The notes under the pieces were generated by a model that saw nothing but the letters and a program-made list of their open reading frames with translations, was not told the DNA's origin and made no database searches. 64,000 nt of DNA from Enterobacter sp. 638 (GTDB lineage: Bacteria > Pseudomonadota > Gammaproteobacteria > Enterobacterales > Enterobacteriaceae), in contig NC_009436.1 of assembly GCF_000016325.1 (NCBI RefSeq), forward strand, positions 2,046,001 to 2,110,000, read 5' to 3'. How positions within the stretch are numbered: the stretch's first letter is position 1; each line of letters opens with the position of its first letter. Below, in pieces: positions 16,996 through 25,490 of the stretch. The translations under genes and the position numbers were made by a program.

Positions 16996-17286
16996 GCATT
17001 TTTTAGATAGGTGGTGTGAGTTATATGAAAGTCGTTAAAGTGCCAAAAGCGGAAGTTGCTAATAACAGTTTGTGTGGATCACGTGGAGCAGGTCATTATA
17101 TCCATTCTATTGTTCGGTTATCACGTGTACGATGCACAGCAGCAGAAAAGCTGACAGCCAGACGATGCCAGGGCAAAATTAATAATCTCCGTCATCGCAA
17201 CGCTAAATATTTGTCAATAAACACTTCACATTGCCGAAATATAGATCAGCGTGCTTCTTGAAAATACAATAAATGGATTGTTCCAT

Positions 17287-17676
17287 ATGAAGAAACTCTT
17301 ACTTCTTGTTCCCCTGGTTTTTACTACGCCCGTTCAGGCTTCTGAAATCACGGTGGGTCAGATTTGCAAGGCTGCTTCAGCTGCAATGTTTGGCCGTGAC
17401 CATAAGATTATGCAACTGGATAAAATTGAATCAGGTACTGCCTACATTCATTATATCCGACAGAACGACAGCACCCGTTGGGCAATCAAGTGCAAACTTA
17501 TAGGCGATCAAGTTATGTGGGCATCTGATAACCCTGACAGCACCGATCGCTGGCGGGATGATCCTGCAGACAGTACGGTCAAATATGCTATCGAGGGTAA
17601 GAAACTAATTATCACTGAAGTCTACAGCGACGGTTCCAGTACTTCAAATCCTTATCCATTGAAGCAGCTGAAGTAA
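17287..17676 (+). CDS. Hypothetical exported protein
   Basis: This encodes 129 residues with a signal peptide (MKKLLLLVPLVFTTPVQA, cleavage near SEI). The mature part has two Cys residues (VGQICKAAS and RWAIKCKL) that could form a disulfide, as periplasmic proteins often do. It contains repeated beta-strand-like segments and ends in a Ser/Thr-rich tail. I chose the ATG at 17287, since the upstream start at 17251 would bury the signal peptide. I do not recognise a named family. It lies between the ogr remnant and a long gene-free stretch. Confidence 0.65.
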   Translation: MKKLLLLVPLVFTTPVQASEITVGQICKAASAAMFGRDHKIMQLDKIESGTAYIHYIRQNDSTRWAIKCKLIGDQVMWASDNPDSTDRWRDDPADSTVKYAIEGKKLIITEVYSDGSSTSNPYPLKQLK

Positions 17677-18622
17677 CTTCAAATATCCTGCCGTCAGTTG
17701 TCAAAATCAACTTAACGGCGTGTCCCTGTAGGGTGCATTTGATTATGTGGGTAACGCCTTTTGACGTGTGGTGAGGATGAGGTATTCATGGCTTGAGACG
17801 CAGAGGGTAAACTCAAGACTGTAGCGGCCAAAGAAAGGGACAACAGCCATGAAGAGAATTCGCTTTCACTAAACCTGAGGGGCGGCCTGTCGCGACAGAG
17901 AGCACGGTAGTGTCTCAGGATCCTCCAGAATGGCTCGGGCCAGGATTATTAACACAACTTTGTTGATTCAGATAGTCGAGGTATCAATAACATAGAGAGG
18001 ATGTGCAGTCTTATTAACTGCAATTTCCCCTGAAAGACGACTAATATGAGCCGCTATTTTTGAGCGTCATCGACGGCTTAGGCGTCGAAATCCATAATAT
18101 GGATGTATGCTATTGAATATTGGCCGATATGGGGATTGAATTAAATTAATTTATAAATATTAACATGAATGAGCCTGTATATTATATATATTATATCTTC
18201 GAGTGATACAAAGCAAACGAAGTTATTTGTTCTGAAATGAGTCCTTTAAAAAGGGGAAATGATTTTTTATCAGATGCGTGTAGCGGTTAATTTCCCTTAA
18301 TGCATTTTATTACTTTCTAATGCCTTGAATTTCATAATAATGAAACAAGGTCTGTGTTCATGTGTATATAAGAAGGTTAGACCATAAGTGCTATATACTT
18401 TTAAAGCATTTCGCCCCGGTGTTTTTATTTTTACTCAAAATGGCAGTAGCGTTTTTCTTTTTAAACTAAGATGTTCTTTGATGTTCTTTGTTTATTAATA
18501 AGGGGCTAATAATTTCATTGTAAAGACATAGAGTAGACAATTTATTTGTGCATTGTTAATCTACACGCAACGTCTCTATCCTCCTACAGGAACATATTAA
18601 CCACTATTTCAAAGGTGCTAAC
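17677..18622. other. Long AT-rich stretch without a supported gene
   Basis: These 946 bases hold no frame I can support. The first third has ordinary composition and looks like decayed coding DNA. From about 18100 to 18600 it becomes clearly AT-rich, with runs such as TATATATATTATATC near 18180, a type of DNA that H-NS often silences. It is the upstream region of the 427-residue unknown protein and presumably carries its promoter. No LexA box or other named site was found. Confidence 0.5.
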
Positions 18623-19906
18623 ATGAACCACGAAACTATTCCTGATGAATCGTTACCGAGTTTTTTTAAAGACATTGAGATTGTTGGGCCAGCAACCCAG
18701 GAAATTGAAAAATATAAAGTACTTCATGCTGAAAAGTTTAAAGCACGTTTTGCGGCTAATCAACAGACGAATGTTGATGTAAAGGCTAAATCCTCACCCG
18801 TATTACTGGCCTCAAAGTCCGTCAAGCAGGCCTACCAAAGTCGCAACTACAATCTGATAAAAAAAATGGAGCAGGATGCGCAAAATGATTTGGCGACCGT
18901 TTATAACAATGTCATTAATAAAGGAAATGCCGCATGGACCAAGGTAAGGAAGGATGGAAAAGAGTTTTACATGAGCTGGTCCAGTAAAGGTTCGATGTGG
19001 AGTTATACCGATAGTATTACGCCTGTTGGAACAGATCACTTAACGGGTGAAACGACCTATCAGGCCACTGTTCAAATTGGTACTTATACCGCAAGCGGAA
19101 AAATTGTAGGGATCCAGTCGTATAACTTAACGACAACAACATTGCTTGTTGAGTCGGTTATTGCCTTTATTGTGGCAAAGGCCGTGTCCGGGATTATTGC
19201 CGAGGGTTTAGGGTTCCTGGTCGCTCGTTTTTCATTACTACTTGTCCAGGCCGCAGTTGAAGTTGGCCTGGAGAGTTTCAGCTTCGCGATTTCGACGGCA
19301 GCAATTGCAACGGTGGCATCCTGTCTGGTTTTTGCTGTTGTTTTTATCGGGTTGGTGTACCTCTGGAACTGGCTGAATCGTAAGTACACGATCAGATTGC
19401 AAATTTTTAACTGGGATAGTGAATCTGACTGGAATGTCGCCGGTCAGTATATGTCTAACGCAAAAATTGCAGGCCACGATGCTGATGATCTTAACTTCAC
19501 TATTCCTAAACTGGTTTCGCCAGGCGATGTCATTGTCCCTCCGGGATTTGACCCGGTTGAAGCATTGGACGCAGTGTGTTCCTATGCGGTAGTGATTTGG
19601 GAGAATGACAATACCTTTATGGAAGGGTGTTCAATGGCGATTAAAACCAAATTACCGGACGCTGAAGAGGGCTTCATGTGGGCGTTTGACTGTCCACGCT
19701 GGAGCAACAATCAACAAGCAGCAAGTAATGGGCTTCAGGACCCCAAATCATATAGAAATAACGCGCCATGGAATTCAAGCCCTAAGAGTTTCTCAATAAC
19801 AAGCACATCACGAAACTTACCGGTGACGCTTGGTCTGGATGCGCTAAGCGGTGCTTCGGATAATCTTTATAACGCGATAATTAATATCAACCCGCAGCCG
19901 TCCTAG
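18623..19906 (+). CDS. Unknown 427-residue protein with a long hydrophobic core
   Basis: I do not recognise this protein. It has three visible parts. Residues 1-110 are polar and helical, with no signal peptide. Residues about 172-250 form a long, nearly uncharged hydrophobic stretch, enough for two or three membrane helices. Residues 255-427 are rich in Trp, Asn and Ser with short strand-like segments (SYAVVIWENDNTF, FMWAFDCPRWSNN) and end in GLDALSGASDNLY. A hydrophobic middle between soluble domains in a protein without signal peptide is seen in pore-forming toxins and effectors, but that is only a guess. AAGGTG lies seven bases before the ATG. The gene is alone and its DNA differs in composition from the backbone. 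Confidence 0.7.
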   Translation: MNHETIPDESLPSFFKDIEIVGPATQEIEKYKVLHAEKFKARFAANQQTNVDVKAKSSPVLLASKSVKQAYQSRNYNLIKKMEQDAQNDLATVYNNVINKGNAAWTKVRKDGKEFYMSWSSKGSMWSYTDSITPVGTDHLTGETTYQATVQIGTYTASGKIVGIQSYNLTTTTLLVESVIAFIVAKAVSGIIAEGLGFLVARFSLLLVQAAVEVGLESFSFAISTAAIATVASCLVFAVVFIGLVYLWNWLNRKYTIRLQIFNWDSESDWNVAGQYMSNAKIAGHDADDLNFTIPKLVSPGDVIVPPGFDPVEALDAVCSYAVVIWENDNTFMEGCSMAIKTKLPDAEEGFMWAFDCPRWSNNQQAASNGLQDPKSYRNNAPWNSSPKSFSITSTSRNLPVTLGLDALSGASDNLYNAIININPQPS

Positions 19907-20025
19907 GTCTTTGTCTGGATATCGCAAGGCCGTATAGCCTCAGCTATGCGGCCGATGTTCGCTTTACTCTGTGAGTTCAATGGGTCGATGCAACGCTATC
20001 CTTAATCGAAGGGGGGGACGTTGAC

Positions 20026-20232
20026 ATGAAACGTAGAACGCGTATTAACTACAAGCCGGAACAAAAATCGATATCTGGGACAGATATAAGCAAGCTGATT
20101 CCCTGCATGATATCGCCAGAATGTTCGACAGATATCATTCTTCTATTATGCCCACTATCCACCAGACTGGTGGATATCGTCCTCCTGTCCGAAAGCGGCA
20201 TCCTGACCTGCTCCCGGTTGATGATTACACGC
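20026..20232 (+). pseudogene. IS30-family transposase N-terminal remnant
   Basis: The frame starts MKRRTRINYKPEQKS and, after a one-base deletion near 20072, continues in the next frame as IWDRYKQADSLHDIARMFDR, then YHSSIMPTIHQTGGYRPP. This is the N-terminal helix-turn-helix part of an IS30-type transposase. The rest of the enzyme, including its DDE catalytic domain, is absent. The readable similarity fades just before the first 60-bp direct repeat. No terminal inverted repeats of an IS were identified. Confidence 0.75.
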
Positions 20233-20271
20233 CAATGTTAGTCCTACCTCCCTGCGGTTATGACCAATGCG

Positions 20272-20331
20272 AACTTCCGCTGATCGCTCACCGCGGACCT
20301 TCAGCTCAGTTAGTTGGTCCGCTCCGTGCCA
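20272..20331 (+). repeat. 60-bp perfect direct repeat, copy 1
   Basis: All 60 bases are identical to 21620-21679. The element contains GCGGACC-N16-GGTCCGC, a perfect 7-bp stem, with outer CAC/GTG extending it. It abuts the stop codon of the minus-strand gene at 20332. Weaker similarity extends upstream: GACCTGCTCCC is found at 20205 and at 21571. Confidence 0.9.
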
Positions 20332-20637
20332 TTATTTGAGGTTGTATTCTCTTATGTTGGTCCCCTTAATGCTGTATATACCTGCTCGCTTAATTCGCTG
20401 ACCCTTTTTATCAGTAATAGTGGATGTAAGTGTGCTGCAGCGAATGGAGTGATGTTTATCAACCACCAGACGAATTGCTTCTGAAGGATCTTCCACTTCT
20501 ATAAGGTCATTAGTCTTATCTTGGCCGAAAGGAACAAGGTGAAAGGCAGTTTTTCCCGATGATTTTCTGGTTATCATTACAGGGTACAACACGTCTCCAC
20601 TTTTATGGATCAACTCAAGGTGTTCAATATAATTCAT
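20332..20637 (-). CDS. Hypothetical 101-residue protein
   Basis: This is a small soluble protein (MNYIEHLELIHKSGDVLYPV...) with alternating strands and a basic C-terminal half (TDKKGQRIKRAGIYSIKG). There is no signal peptide, membrane segment or Cys pair. I chose the ATG at 20637, which has AAAGGAGA seven bases upstream. The longer start at 20673 has none. I recognise no family. It lies between the 60-bp repeat copies together with a DinB-family gene on the other strand, and its stop codon touches repeat copy 1. Confidence 0.65.
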   Translation of the reverse strand: MNYIEHLELIHKSGDVLYPVMITRKSSGKTAFHLVPFGQDKTNDLIEVEDPSEAIRLVVDKHHSIRCSTLTSTITDKKGQRIKRAGIYSIKGTNIREYNLK

Positions 20638-21041
20638 GGCAATTCTCCTTTGTTTGTCTGCATGAATGTACAAATCGAAGATAGGAGATACAACAAAAAA
20701 ATCGGGGAAAGCAAAAATAGCCTAACTTAATCAATAACCAATTGAATTAAGGATATTTTTGTAAGATGCGTGAGATATTAAATCGCTGAATAACCTTGTG
20801 GCCAGCTGAAGTGATCTGCGTCCTACGACTCAAGGTGTCTTGATGTGAGTATGCATTCAGATCTTCCGCTTTTCGCTCAGAATAGACCTGCACACCCACC
20901 CTTCGGTCGTCCTCGTGCCAGGAGCAGACATTACTGAGTCCGCACAGCGTTGACTAAAAGGGAACGGGTCAAAGTATCTTTATTGCGCTGCCAAATGAGT
21001 AACTATAATTAAAACGGTTGTTCATTTAAATGGATGAAATT
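20638..21041. other. Intergenic stretch between small gene and DinB-family gene
   Basis: These 404 bases hold no supported gene. Bases 20914-20932 (GTGCCAGGAGCAGACATT) resemble the inverted complement of the repeat at 479-508. The promoters of both flanking genes must lie here. CTG-N10-CAA near 20660 falls short of a LexA box. Confidence 0.4.
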
Positions 21042-21560
21042 ATGAGTTCACTCAACATGCATTTCAACATTCTAGCCGGCTACAACGCCTGGGCGAATGA
21101 ACGGTTATATTCCAGCGTTGGAAAGATTGGAGAAGATGCTTACCGTAAAAACTGCGGCGCTTTTTTTGGGTCTATCGAGGCGACGTTGAATCACCTGCTA
21201 GTGACGGACAGGATTTGGAGACATCGTTTAAACGCATTACCTGAAACAGGGTATCGGCTGGACCAGATACTGTTCGACAGTGATTTTCTCGGTCTGGAAA
21301 TGGCGCGAAGAGAAGAAGATAAAAAGATCGTAGATTTTATCATGGGATTATCAGCAACCGATTTAGCTGGCATAGTCTCCTACCGGCGGGCTTCAACACC
21401 AGAACTTAAGCAGCAGGTAATCTGGTCTGCTCTGGGTCACTGGTTTAATCATCAAACCCATCACAGAGGGCAGGTCCATGCAATGTTGACCCGAGTATCT
21501 GGGGAGGCACCCGAACTGGACTTGCTGATATATCAAAGGCAGCTAAACGATAAATATTAG
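21042..21560 (+). CDS. DinB/YfiT-family metal-dependent protein
   Basis: This is a 172-residue protein of the DinB-like four-helix-bundle superfamily, unrelated to DNA polymerase IV. Members bind a divalent metal through three His residues and include thiol transferases and Bacillus damage-inducible DinB. Here the ligands are probably His51 (TLNHLLVTDRIW), His137 and His141 (NHQTHHRGQVHAML). GYNAWANERLY near the N-terminus is also typical. I prefer the ATG at 21042 over 21030 because GGA lies seven bases upstream. It stands alone between the 60-bp repeat copies. Its substrate is unknown. Confidence 0.85.
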   Translation: MSSLNMHFNILAGYNAWANERLYSSVGKIGEDAYRKNCGAFFGSIEATLNHLLVTDRIWRHRLNALPETGYRLDQILFDSDFLGLEMARREEDKKIVDFIMGLSATDLAGIVSYRRASTPELKQQVIWSALGHWFNHQTHHRGQVHAMLTRVSGEAPELDLLIYQRQLNDKY

Positions 21561-21619
21561 TTTGGCGATGGACCTGCTCCCTGCCGATCAGTATACCGTG
21601 ATGGCAGTATTGTTTTGCC

Positions 21620-21679
21620 AACTTCCGCTGATCGCTCACCGCGGACCTTCAGCTCAGTTAGTTGGTCCGCTCCGTGCCA
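21620..21679 (+). repeat. 60-bp perfect direct repeat, copy 2
   Basis: This is identical to 20272-20331, with the same internal hairpin GCGGACC/GGTCCGC. It lies 59 bases after the DinB-family stop codon and ahead of the convergent LysE-family gene. The two copies enclose about 1.29 kb with two genes. Confidence 0.9.
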
Positions 21680-21727
21680 GAAGCGGCCTTTCCCATTTTG
21701 CGCAAAAGTTAAGCCAGCCACTGGCTG

Positions 21728-22375
21728 TCAGGCCAGTGCGATCAGGTTGACCATGATGACACTTAATGCCAGACCGATCAGAATGACGCCTGAGACACGC
21801 TCCAGCCAAGGCAATATCTGCGAAAAGTATTTCAGTATGACGCGGTTGCCAATGAAGATAGCTACCAGTAAATCCCACAGCAGCACAATGCTGAACATCC
21901 ATACGCCATAGATGACCTTCAGACTCATCACGGTTGTACCGCCAATAAGCGTGGCCAGACTGACATAAAACAGCGCATTTTTTGGATTGAGAATACCGGA
22001 TAAAAATCCCATGCTGAACTCACGGCAGTGCCTCCATACGCCAGCAGACTCTGTGACTGAGCCATGGTTTTTTACATTGTATTCAGAAACAGAGCTTGCT
22101 CCCGCAAAGCGAATAAAAAGCACACCGATATAGAGCAGATAAGCACAGCCCGTGAGCTGAATAACGATGAAGCTGATGCTGTCAGGACTAAACAGCGTGA
22201 TACCGCTGAAGGCGGCAAGAATGAACACCCCGTTCGCTATCGCTATTCCCAGACAGACATTTGCAGCGTGACGCCAGCCGGCTCTAATGGAGGTGCGCGC
22301 AACGAGAAAAAAATCCGGACCGGGTGACAGCAACGCCAGAAAATGCGCGGCAGCCACAAAAAGAAATTGCTGCAT
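21728..22375 (-). CDS. LysE/RhtB-family amino acid exporter
   Basis: This is a 215-residue inner-membrane exporter of the LysE/RhtB type with about six hydrophobic segments. The N-terminal signature SPGPDFFLVARTSIRAGWRH matches the family, whose members export amino acids such as threonine, homoserine, lysine or arginine. AGGGGA lies eight bases before the ATG. An AraC-family regulator is encoded just upstream on the same strand, about 80 bases away, and probably controls it. The exported compound is not evident. Confidence 0.87.
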   Translation of the reverse strand: MQQFLFVAAAHFLALLSPGPDFFLVARTSIRAGWRHAANVCLGIAIANGVFILAAFSGITLFSPDSISFIVIQLTGCAYLLYIGVLFIRFAGASSVSEYNVKNHGSVTESAGVWRHCREFSMGFLSGILNPKNALFYVSLATLIGGTTVMSLKVIYGVWMFSIVLLWDLLVAIFIGNRVILKYFSQILPWLERVSGVILIGLALSVIMVNLIALA

Positions 22376-22453
22376 CTAGGTATTCCCCTATTAAAAGTTT
22401 TTCAACAGGGTGCATTCCTCGGGCAGGATTGTATTGAACAAAATTGCAGATTT

Positions 22454-23320
22454 TCAGCTCCGGTAGCAGCCTGGCGTTACGCCGGTATGCGCCTTGAATA
22501 CGCGCTGGAAATGACTTTGGTCAGCGAAACCCAGCCGGTAAGCAATATCGGCCATATCATGACCTGACTGCAGCCACCGCCGCGCCTGATTGATGCGTGC
22601 ATTAAGCTGGTATGCATGTGGTGTCATCCCGGTCGCAGCGCGAAATGCTCTGATGATCTGATAACGACTCATGCCTGACAGATGTGCCAGCTCCGCTAAA
22701 GTCCAAGGCTGCCTTTCGGTCTGCTGCATCATATCAATAACGTTTTTCAACGTCCGCCTCACTTCAGACGACATGACAGGAAAAGCTTTCGCCACACAGG
22801 ATTCATATTCGCAGTCGCCGATAAACTCAATTAACGCCACACTTTTGTCTTCTGCACTGGCTGTTGAAAACAGGGTGGCATTCAGTTCACAGAAGCGACG
22901 ATACAGGTCCTCATCAGTTGTCACCCGAACAATATCTTCACTAATAAGACTGTCTGAAAAATCATGCATTTCAGCAACTAAATCCCTTAACCACGCGGCA
23001 TCGATATGCAGCATCTGATAGCTCCAGTGCTGATCGGGTAAGGGATTACAGGAATGAACAGCGCCGGTTGGAATGAATACCATCATCCCCGGTCGCAGAG
23101 ACCAGGTATCACCCGTCGCCCCTGTGAACACACTGCTGCCCGCGTCTACAGCGCCCAGAGAAAAAGTCGGATGACTGTGTAGTTTATAACATGCGCGGCT
23201 GTGACAGGCGCGACGGCTTTCTACAAAACTCATAGACGAATCGCGCCAGAATTCTGCAGGGTTGCAGGTGCTGCCATTATCGCACCTGCAGCTGGAAGTA
23301 CATGGGGGCAGTGTAAGCAT
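22454..23320 (-). CDS. AraC-family regulator beside LysE exporter
   Basis: This is a 288-residue AraC/XylS regulator. An N-terminal cupin-like sensor domain (HSHPTFSLGAVDAGSS, then RPGMMVFIPTGAVHSCNP) is followed by a C-terminal double helix-turn-helix (LAHLSGMSRYQIIRAFRAAT and AYRLGFADQSHFQRVFKAHT). I chose the ATG at 23320 with GGA seven bases upstream. The start at 23380 is possible and adds 20 residues. It is immediately upstream of a LysE-family exporter on the same strand, an arrangement common for amino-acid-responsive export pairs. The inducer is unknown. Confidence 0.83.
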   Translation of the reverse strand: MLTLPPCTSSCRCDNGSTCNPAEFWRDSSMSFVESRRACHSRACYKLHSHPTFSLGAVDAGSSVFTGATGDTWSLRPGMMVFIPTGAVHSCNPLPDQHWSYQMLHIDAAWLRDLVAEMHDFSDSLISEDIVRVTTDEDLYRRFCELNATLFSTASAEDKSVALIEFIGDCEYESCVAKAFPVMSSEVRRTLKNVIDMMQQTERQPWTLAELAHLSGMSRYQIIRAFRAATGMTPHAYQLNARINQARRWLQSGHDMADIAYRLGFADQSHFQRVFKAHTGVTPGCYRS

Positions 23321-23746
23321 ACTGGTTCCATCCTGGTACAAATCATTATGGTGATGCCTGCAAGGTGTTGAGCCAGACATAATACGATTAATTCCTATAT
23401 TAACTCAGGCAGGCCTGCACATATCCATTAATATGTCCGCTCCTCGCTCCTCGCTCTTCGCTCTTAGCGGACCCTGCGCCAGGTTAGGCCGCTTTGAGCT
23501 GTACGTTGCATCTATCGGTTGAACTCACAGCGAGGAGCGAACCTTACAAAAGCGCGCCTACCAAAACGGCGGGGATTCATTGTTAAGCAACAGAGATACG
23601 CCATCCGGGCGCGTGTTTGTGCTCACCCTGCAAACTAAATTCCCACAAACTTCAACGTGTTTGGATGATCGTCCCAAAAGTGCCTTGATCCCTACCTAAA
23701 ACTCATAATACTGTATTTATATACAGCTATATGCAGGTAAGCAATT
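23321..23746. other. Gap with heptamer repeats and umuDC promoter
   Basis: No gene is supported here apart from the possible longer start of the AraC gene. At 23438-23465 four tandem heptamers (CGCTCCT twice, CGCTCTT twice) sit between GTCCGCT and AGCGGAC, which can pair as a 7-bp stem. The 15 bases at 23435-23449 recur inverted at 12126-12140. The umuDC promoter with its LexA box occupies the right end. Confidence 0.6.
23711..23726. promoter_or_regulatory. LexA box upstream of umuDC
   Basis: CTGTATTTATATACAG fits CTGT-N8-ACAG perfectly and lies 20 bases before the umuD start codon, the expected position for SOS repression of umuDC. Confidence 0.92.
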
Positions 23747-24181
23747 ATGAGTCATCTTTTTTCGTGCGACCTCAACACTCTCATTGAGTTACCTCTCTTC
23801 CTGGAGCGCGCGTCGTGTGGCTTTCCCAGTCCGGCTCAGGACTACGTAGAAGATCGCATCGATCTCAATAAACTGGTGATTAAGCACCCCAGCGCCACGT
23901 ATTTTATCCGGGTCAGCGGGGAGTCAATGATCGGGGCAGGGATCACTGACGGTGACTTGCTGGTGGTAGATCGCGCTTTAACGCCTGAGCACGGCGACAT
24001 TGTTGTAGCCGCCGTCGCCGGGGAATTTACGGTGAAAGAGCTACGCGTTCGCCCCATTTTGCAGCTTGTGCCGCGTAATCCGCGCTTTTCTCCCATCATT
24101 TTTGACGCCGAAGAAGAGCTGCAAATCTTCGGCGTAGTGACTCACACGTTGAAATCGCACAAATATGTTCGCGCTAGTTGA
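23747..24181 (+). CDS. umuD: UmuD, self-cleaving subunit of DNA polymerase V
   Basis: This is a 144-residue UmuD protein. RecA filaments trigger it to cut itself between Cys24 and Gly25 (ASCGFPSP), giving UmuD', which with UmuC forms the error-prone polymerase V. The catalytic dyad is present: Ser60 in VSGESMIG and Lys97 in FTVKELR. It overlaps umuC by 17 bases, the normal translational coupling. A consensus LexA box precedes it. All key residues are intact, so it should be functional. Plasmid MucA/ImpA-like forms share these features, so the exact allele is not settled. Confidence 0.95.
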   Translation: MSHLFSCDLNTLIELPLFLERASCGFPSPAQDYVEDRIDLNKLVIKHPSATYFIRVSGESMIGAGITDGDLLVVDRALTPEHGDIVVAAVAGEFTVKELRVRPILQLVPRNPRFSPIIFDAEEELQIFGVVTHTLKSHKYVRAS

Positions 24182-25427
24182 TGTCAACAGCTTCTACACC
24201 AGCTGCGAAACGGTATTCCGCCCGGATCTTCTGGGCAAGCCGGTGGTCGTGGTCTCGAATAACGATGGCTGCATAATCTCTCGGTCAGAAGGGGCCAAAA
24301 GATTGGGCATCAAAATGGGTGCGCCATACTTTAAGATCAAAGACGATCTTCACCGTCAGCAAGTGGCTGTTTTTAGTTCTAATTACGCGCTTTATGCCGA
24401 TCTGAGTGAGCGCGTGATGGCGACGCTGGAAGAGATGGCCCCCGCGATTGACATTTATTCCATTGATGAGGCGTTTGTTAATCTGACGGGTATTGCTGGC
24501 TGTGTGCCGCTTGAGACGTTCGGACATCAGATGCGGGATAGGGTGTATAAAATCACCGGACTAAGAGTCGGGGTCGGTATTGCGCCAACCAAGACGCTGG
24601 CGAAAGCCGCTAATTTTGCCGCGAAAAAATGGCCCCAGCTCGGTGGCGTGGTTGACTTGTCTGACAGTGAACGCCAGCGAAAACTGCTGACCCGGATGCC
24701 TGTCGGAGAAGTGTGGGGTGTGGGGCGACGGATCGCTAAAACGCTCACTATGATGGGCATTGAAACGGCGTTGCAACTGGCCGACAGCTCAACCTGGGTT
24801 ATCCGCAAACACTTCAACGTTGTGCTGGAGCGTACCGTGCGTGAACTCCGGGGCGAGCCGTGCCTCGAAATGGATGAGTGCGTGCCGACGAAGCAGCAGA
24901 TTATTTGCAGCCGCTCGTTTGGTCATCGCATTACGGAATATCAGGAGATGCAGCAGGCCATTTGTGCTTACGCCGAACGGGCCGCCGAGAAACTTAGAGC
25001 GGAACGACAGTACTGCTGCGTCATTAGCGTATTTATGCGCACCAGTCCGCACGCCGAAAACGACGTGTTTTATGGCCCGCAGGCCAGCGGTCGTCTGGCG
25101 ATCCCGTCAAACGATACCCGCGATATCATTCGCGTCGCCAGCCTGGCGCTGGACAGGATCTGGAAAAACGGTTTCCGCTACATGAAAGCGGGCATCATGC
25201 TGAGTGATTTTTTCAGCCAGGGCGTCGCGCAGCTCAATTTGTTTGATGAACATCCGCCGCGACCCGACAGCCAGACGTTGATGCAGACCATTGACAAGCT
25301 GAATGTCTCAGGGCGTGGGACGATATGGTTTGCCGGGCAGGGTATTCAAAAAAGCTGGGCGATGAAACGGGAAATGCTCTCTCCGGCCTATACGACGCGA
25401 TACGCGGATTTACCTGTGGCGAAATAA
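24165..25427 (+). CDS. umuC: UmuC, catalytic subunit of DNA polymerase V
   Basis: This is a 420-residue Y-family translesion DNA polymerase that copies past damaged bases during the SOS response. The palm carries [15 protein letters not shown] with the first acidic metal ligand and [12 protein letters not shown] with the second (Asp-Glu). [20 protein letters not shown] and the helix-hairpin-helix [15 protein letters not shown] follow. The little-finger domain lies in the second half, and QLNLFDEH near 360 fits a beta-clamp-binding motif. Length matches the E. coli protein. It is cotranscribed with umuD under LexA. Confidence 0.95.
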   Translation: MFALVDVNSFYTSCETVFRPDLLGKPVVVVSNNDGCIISRSEGAKRLGIKMGAPYFKIKDDLHRQQVAVFSSNYALYADLSERVMATLEEMAPAIDIYSIDEAFVNLTGIAGCVPLETFGHQMRDRVYKITGLRVGVGIAPTKTLAKAANFAAKKWPQLGGVVDLSDSERQRKLLTRMPVGEVWGVGRRIAKTLTMMGIETALQLADSSTWVIRKHFNVVLERTVRELRGEPCLEMDECVPTKQQIICSRSFGHRITEYQEMQQAICAYAERAAEKLRAERQYCCVISVFMRTSPHAENDVFYGPQASGRLAIPSNDTRDIIRVASLALDRIWKNGFRYMKAGIMLSDFFSQGVAQLNLFDEHPPRPDSQTLMQTIDKLNVSGRGTIWFAGQGIQKSWAMKREMLSPAYTTRYADLPVAK

Positions 25428-25490
25428 TCATTTCCGCTCAGGGAACATGACAGTAAGCTTTGCTGATGAAACCTATTCAGGCATCCGATA

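Noticed and set aside
17016..17261. Plus-strand frame after the ogr remnant
   Set aside because: No ribosome site and no recognisable domain; it overlaps the upstream region of the next gene.
20650..20675. LexA box upstream of the 101-residue gene
   Set aside because: CTG-N10-CAA lacks the final G of the required CAG half, and the centre is not AT-rich alternating sequence.
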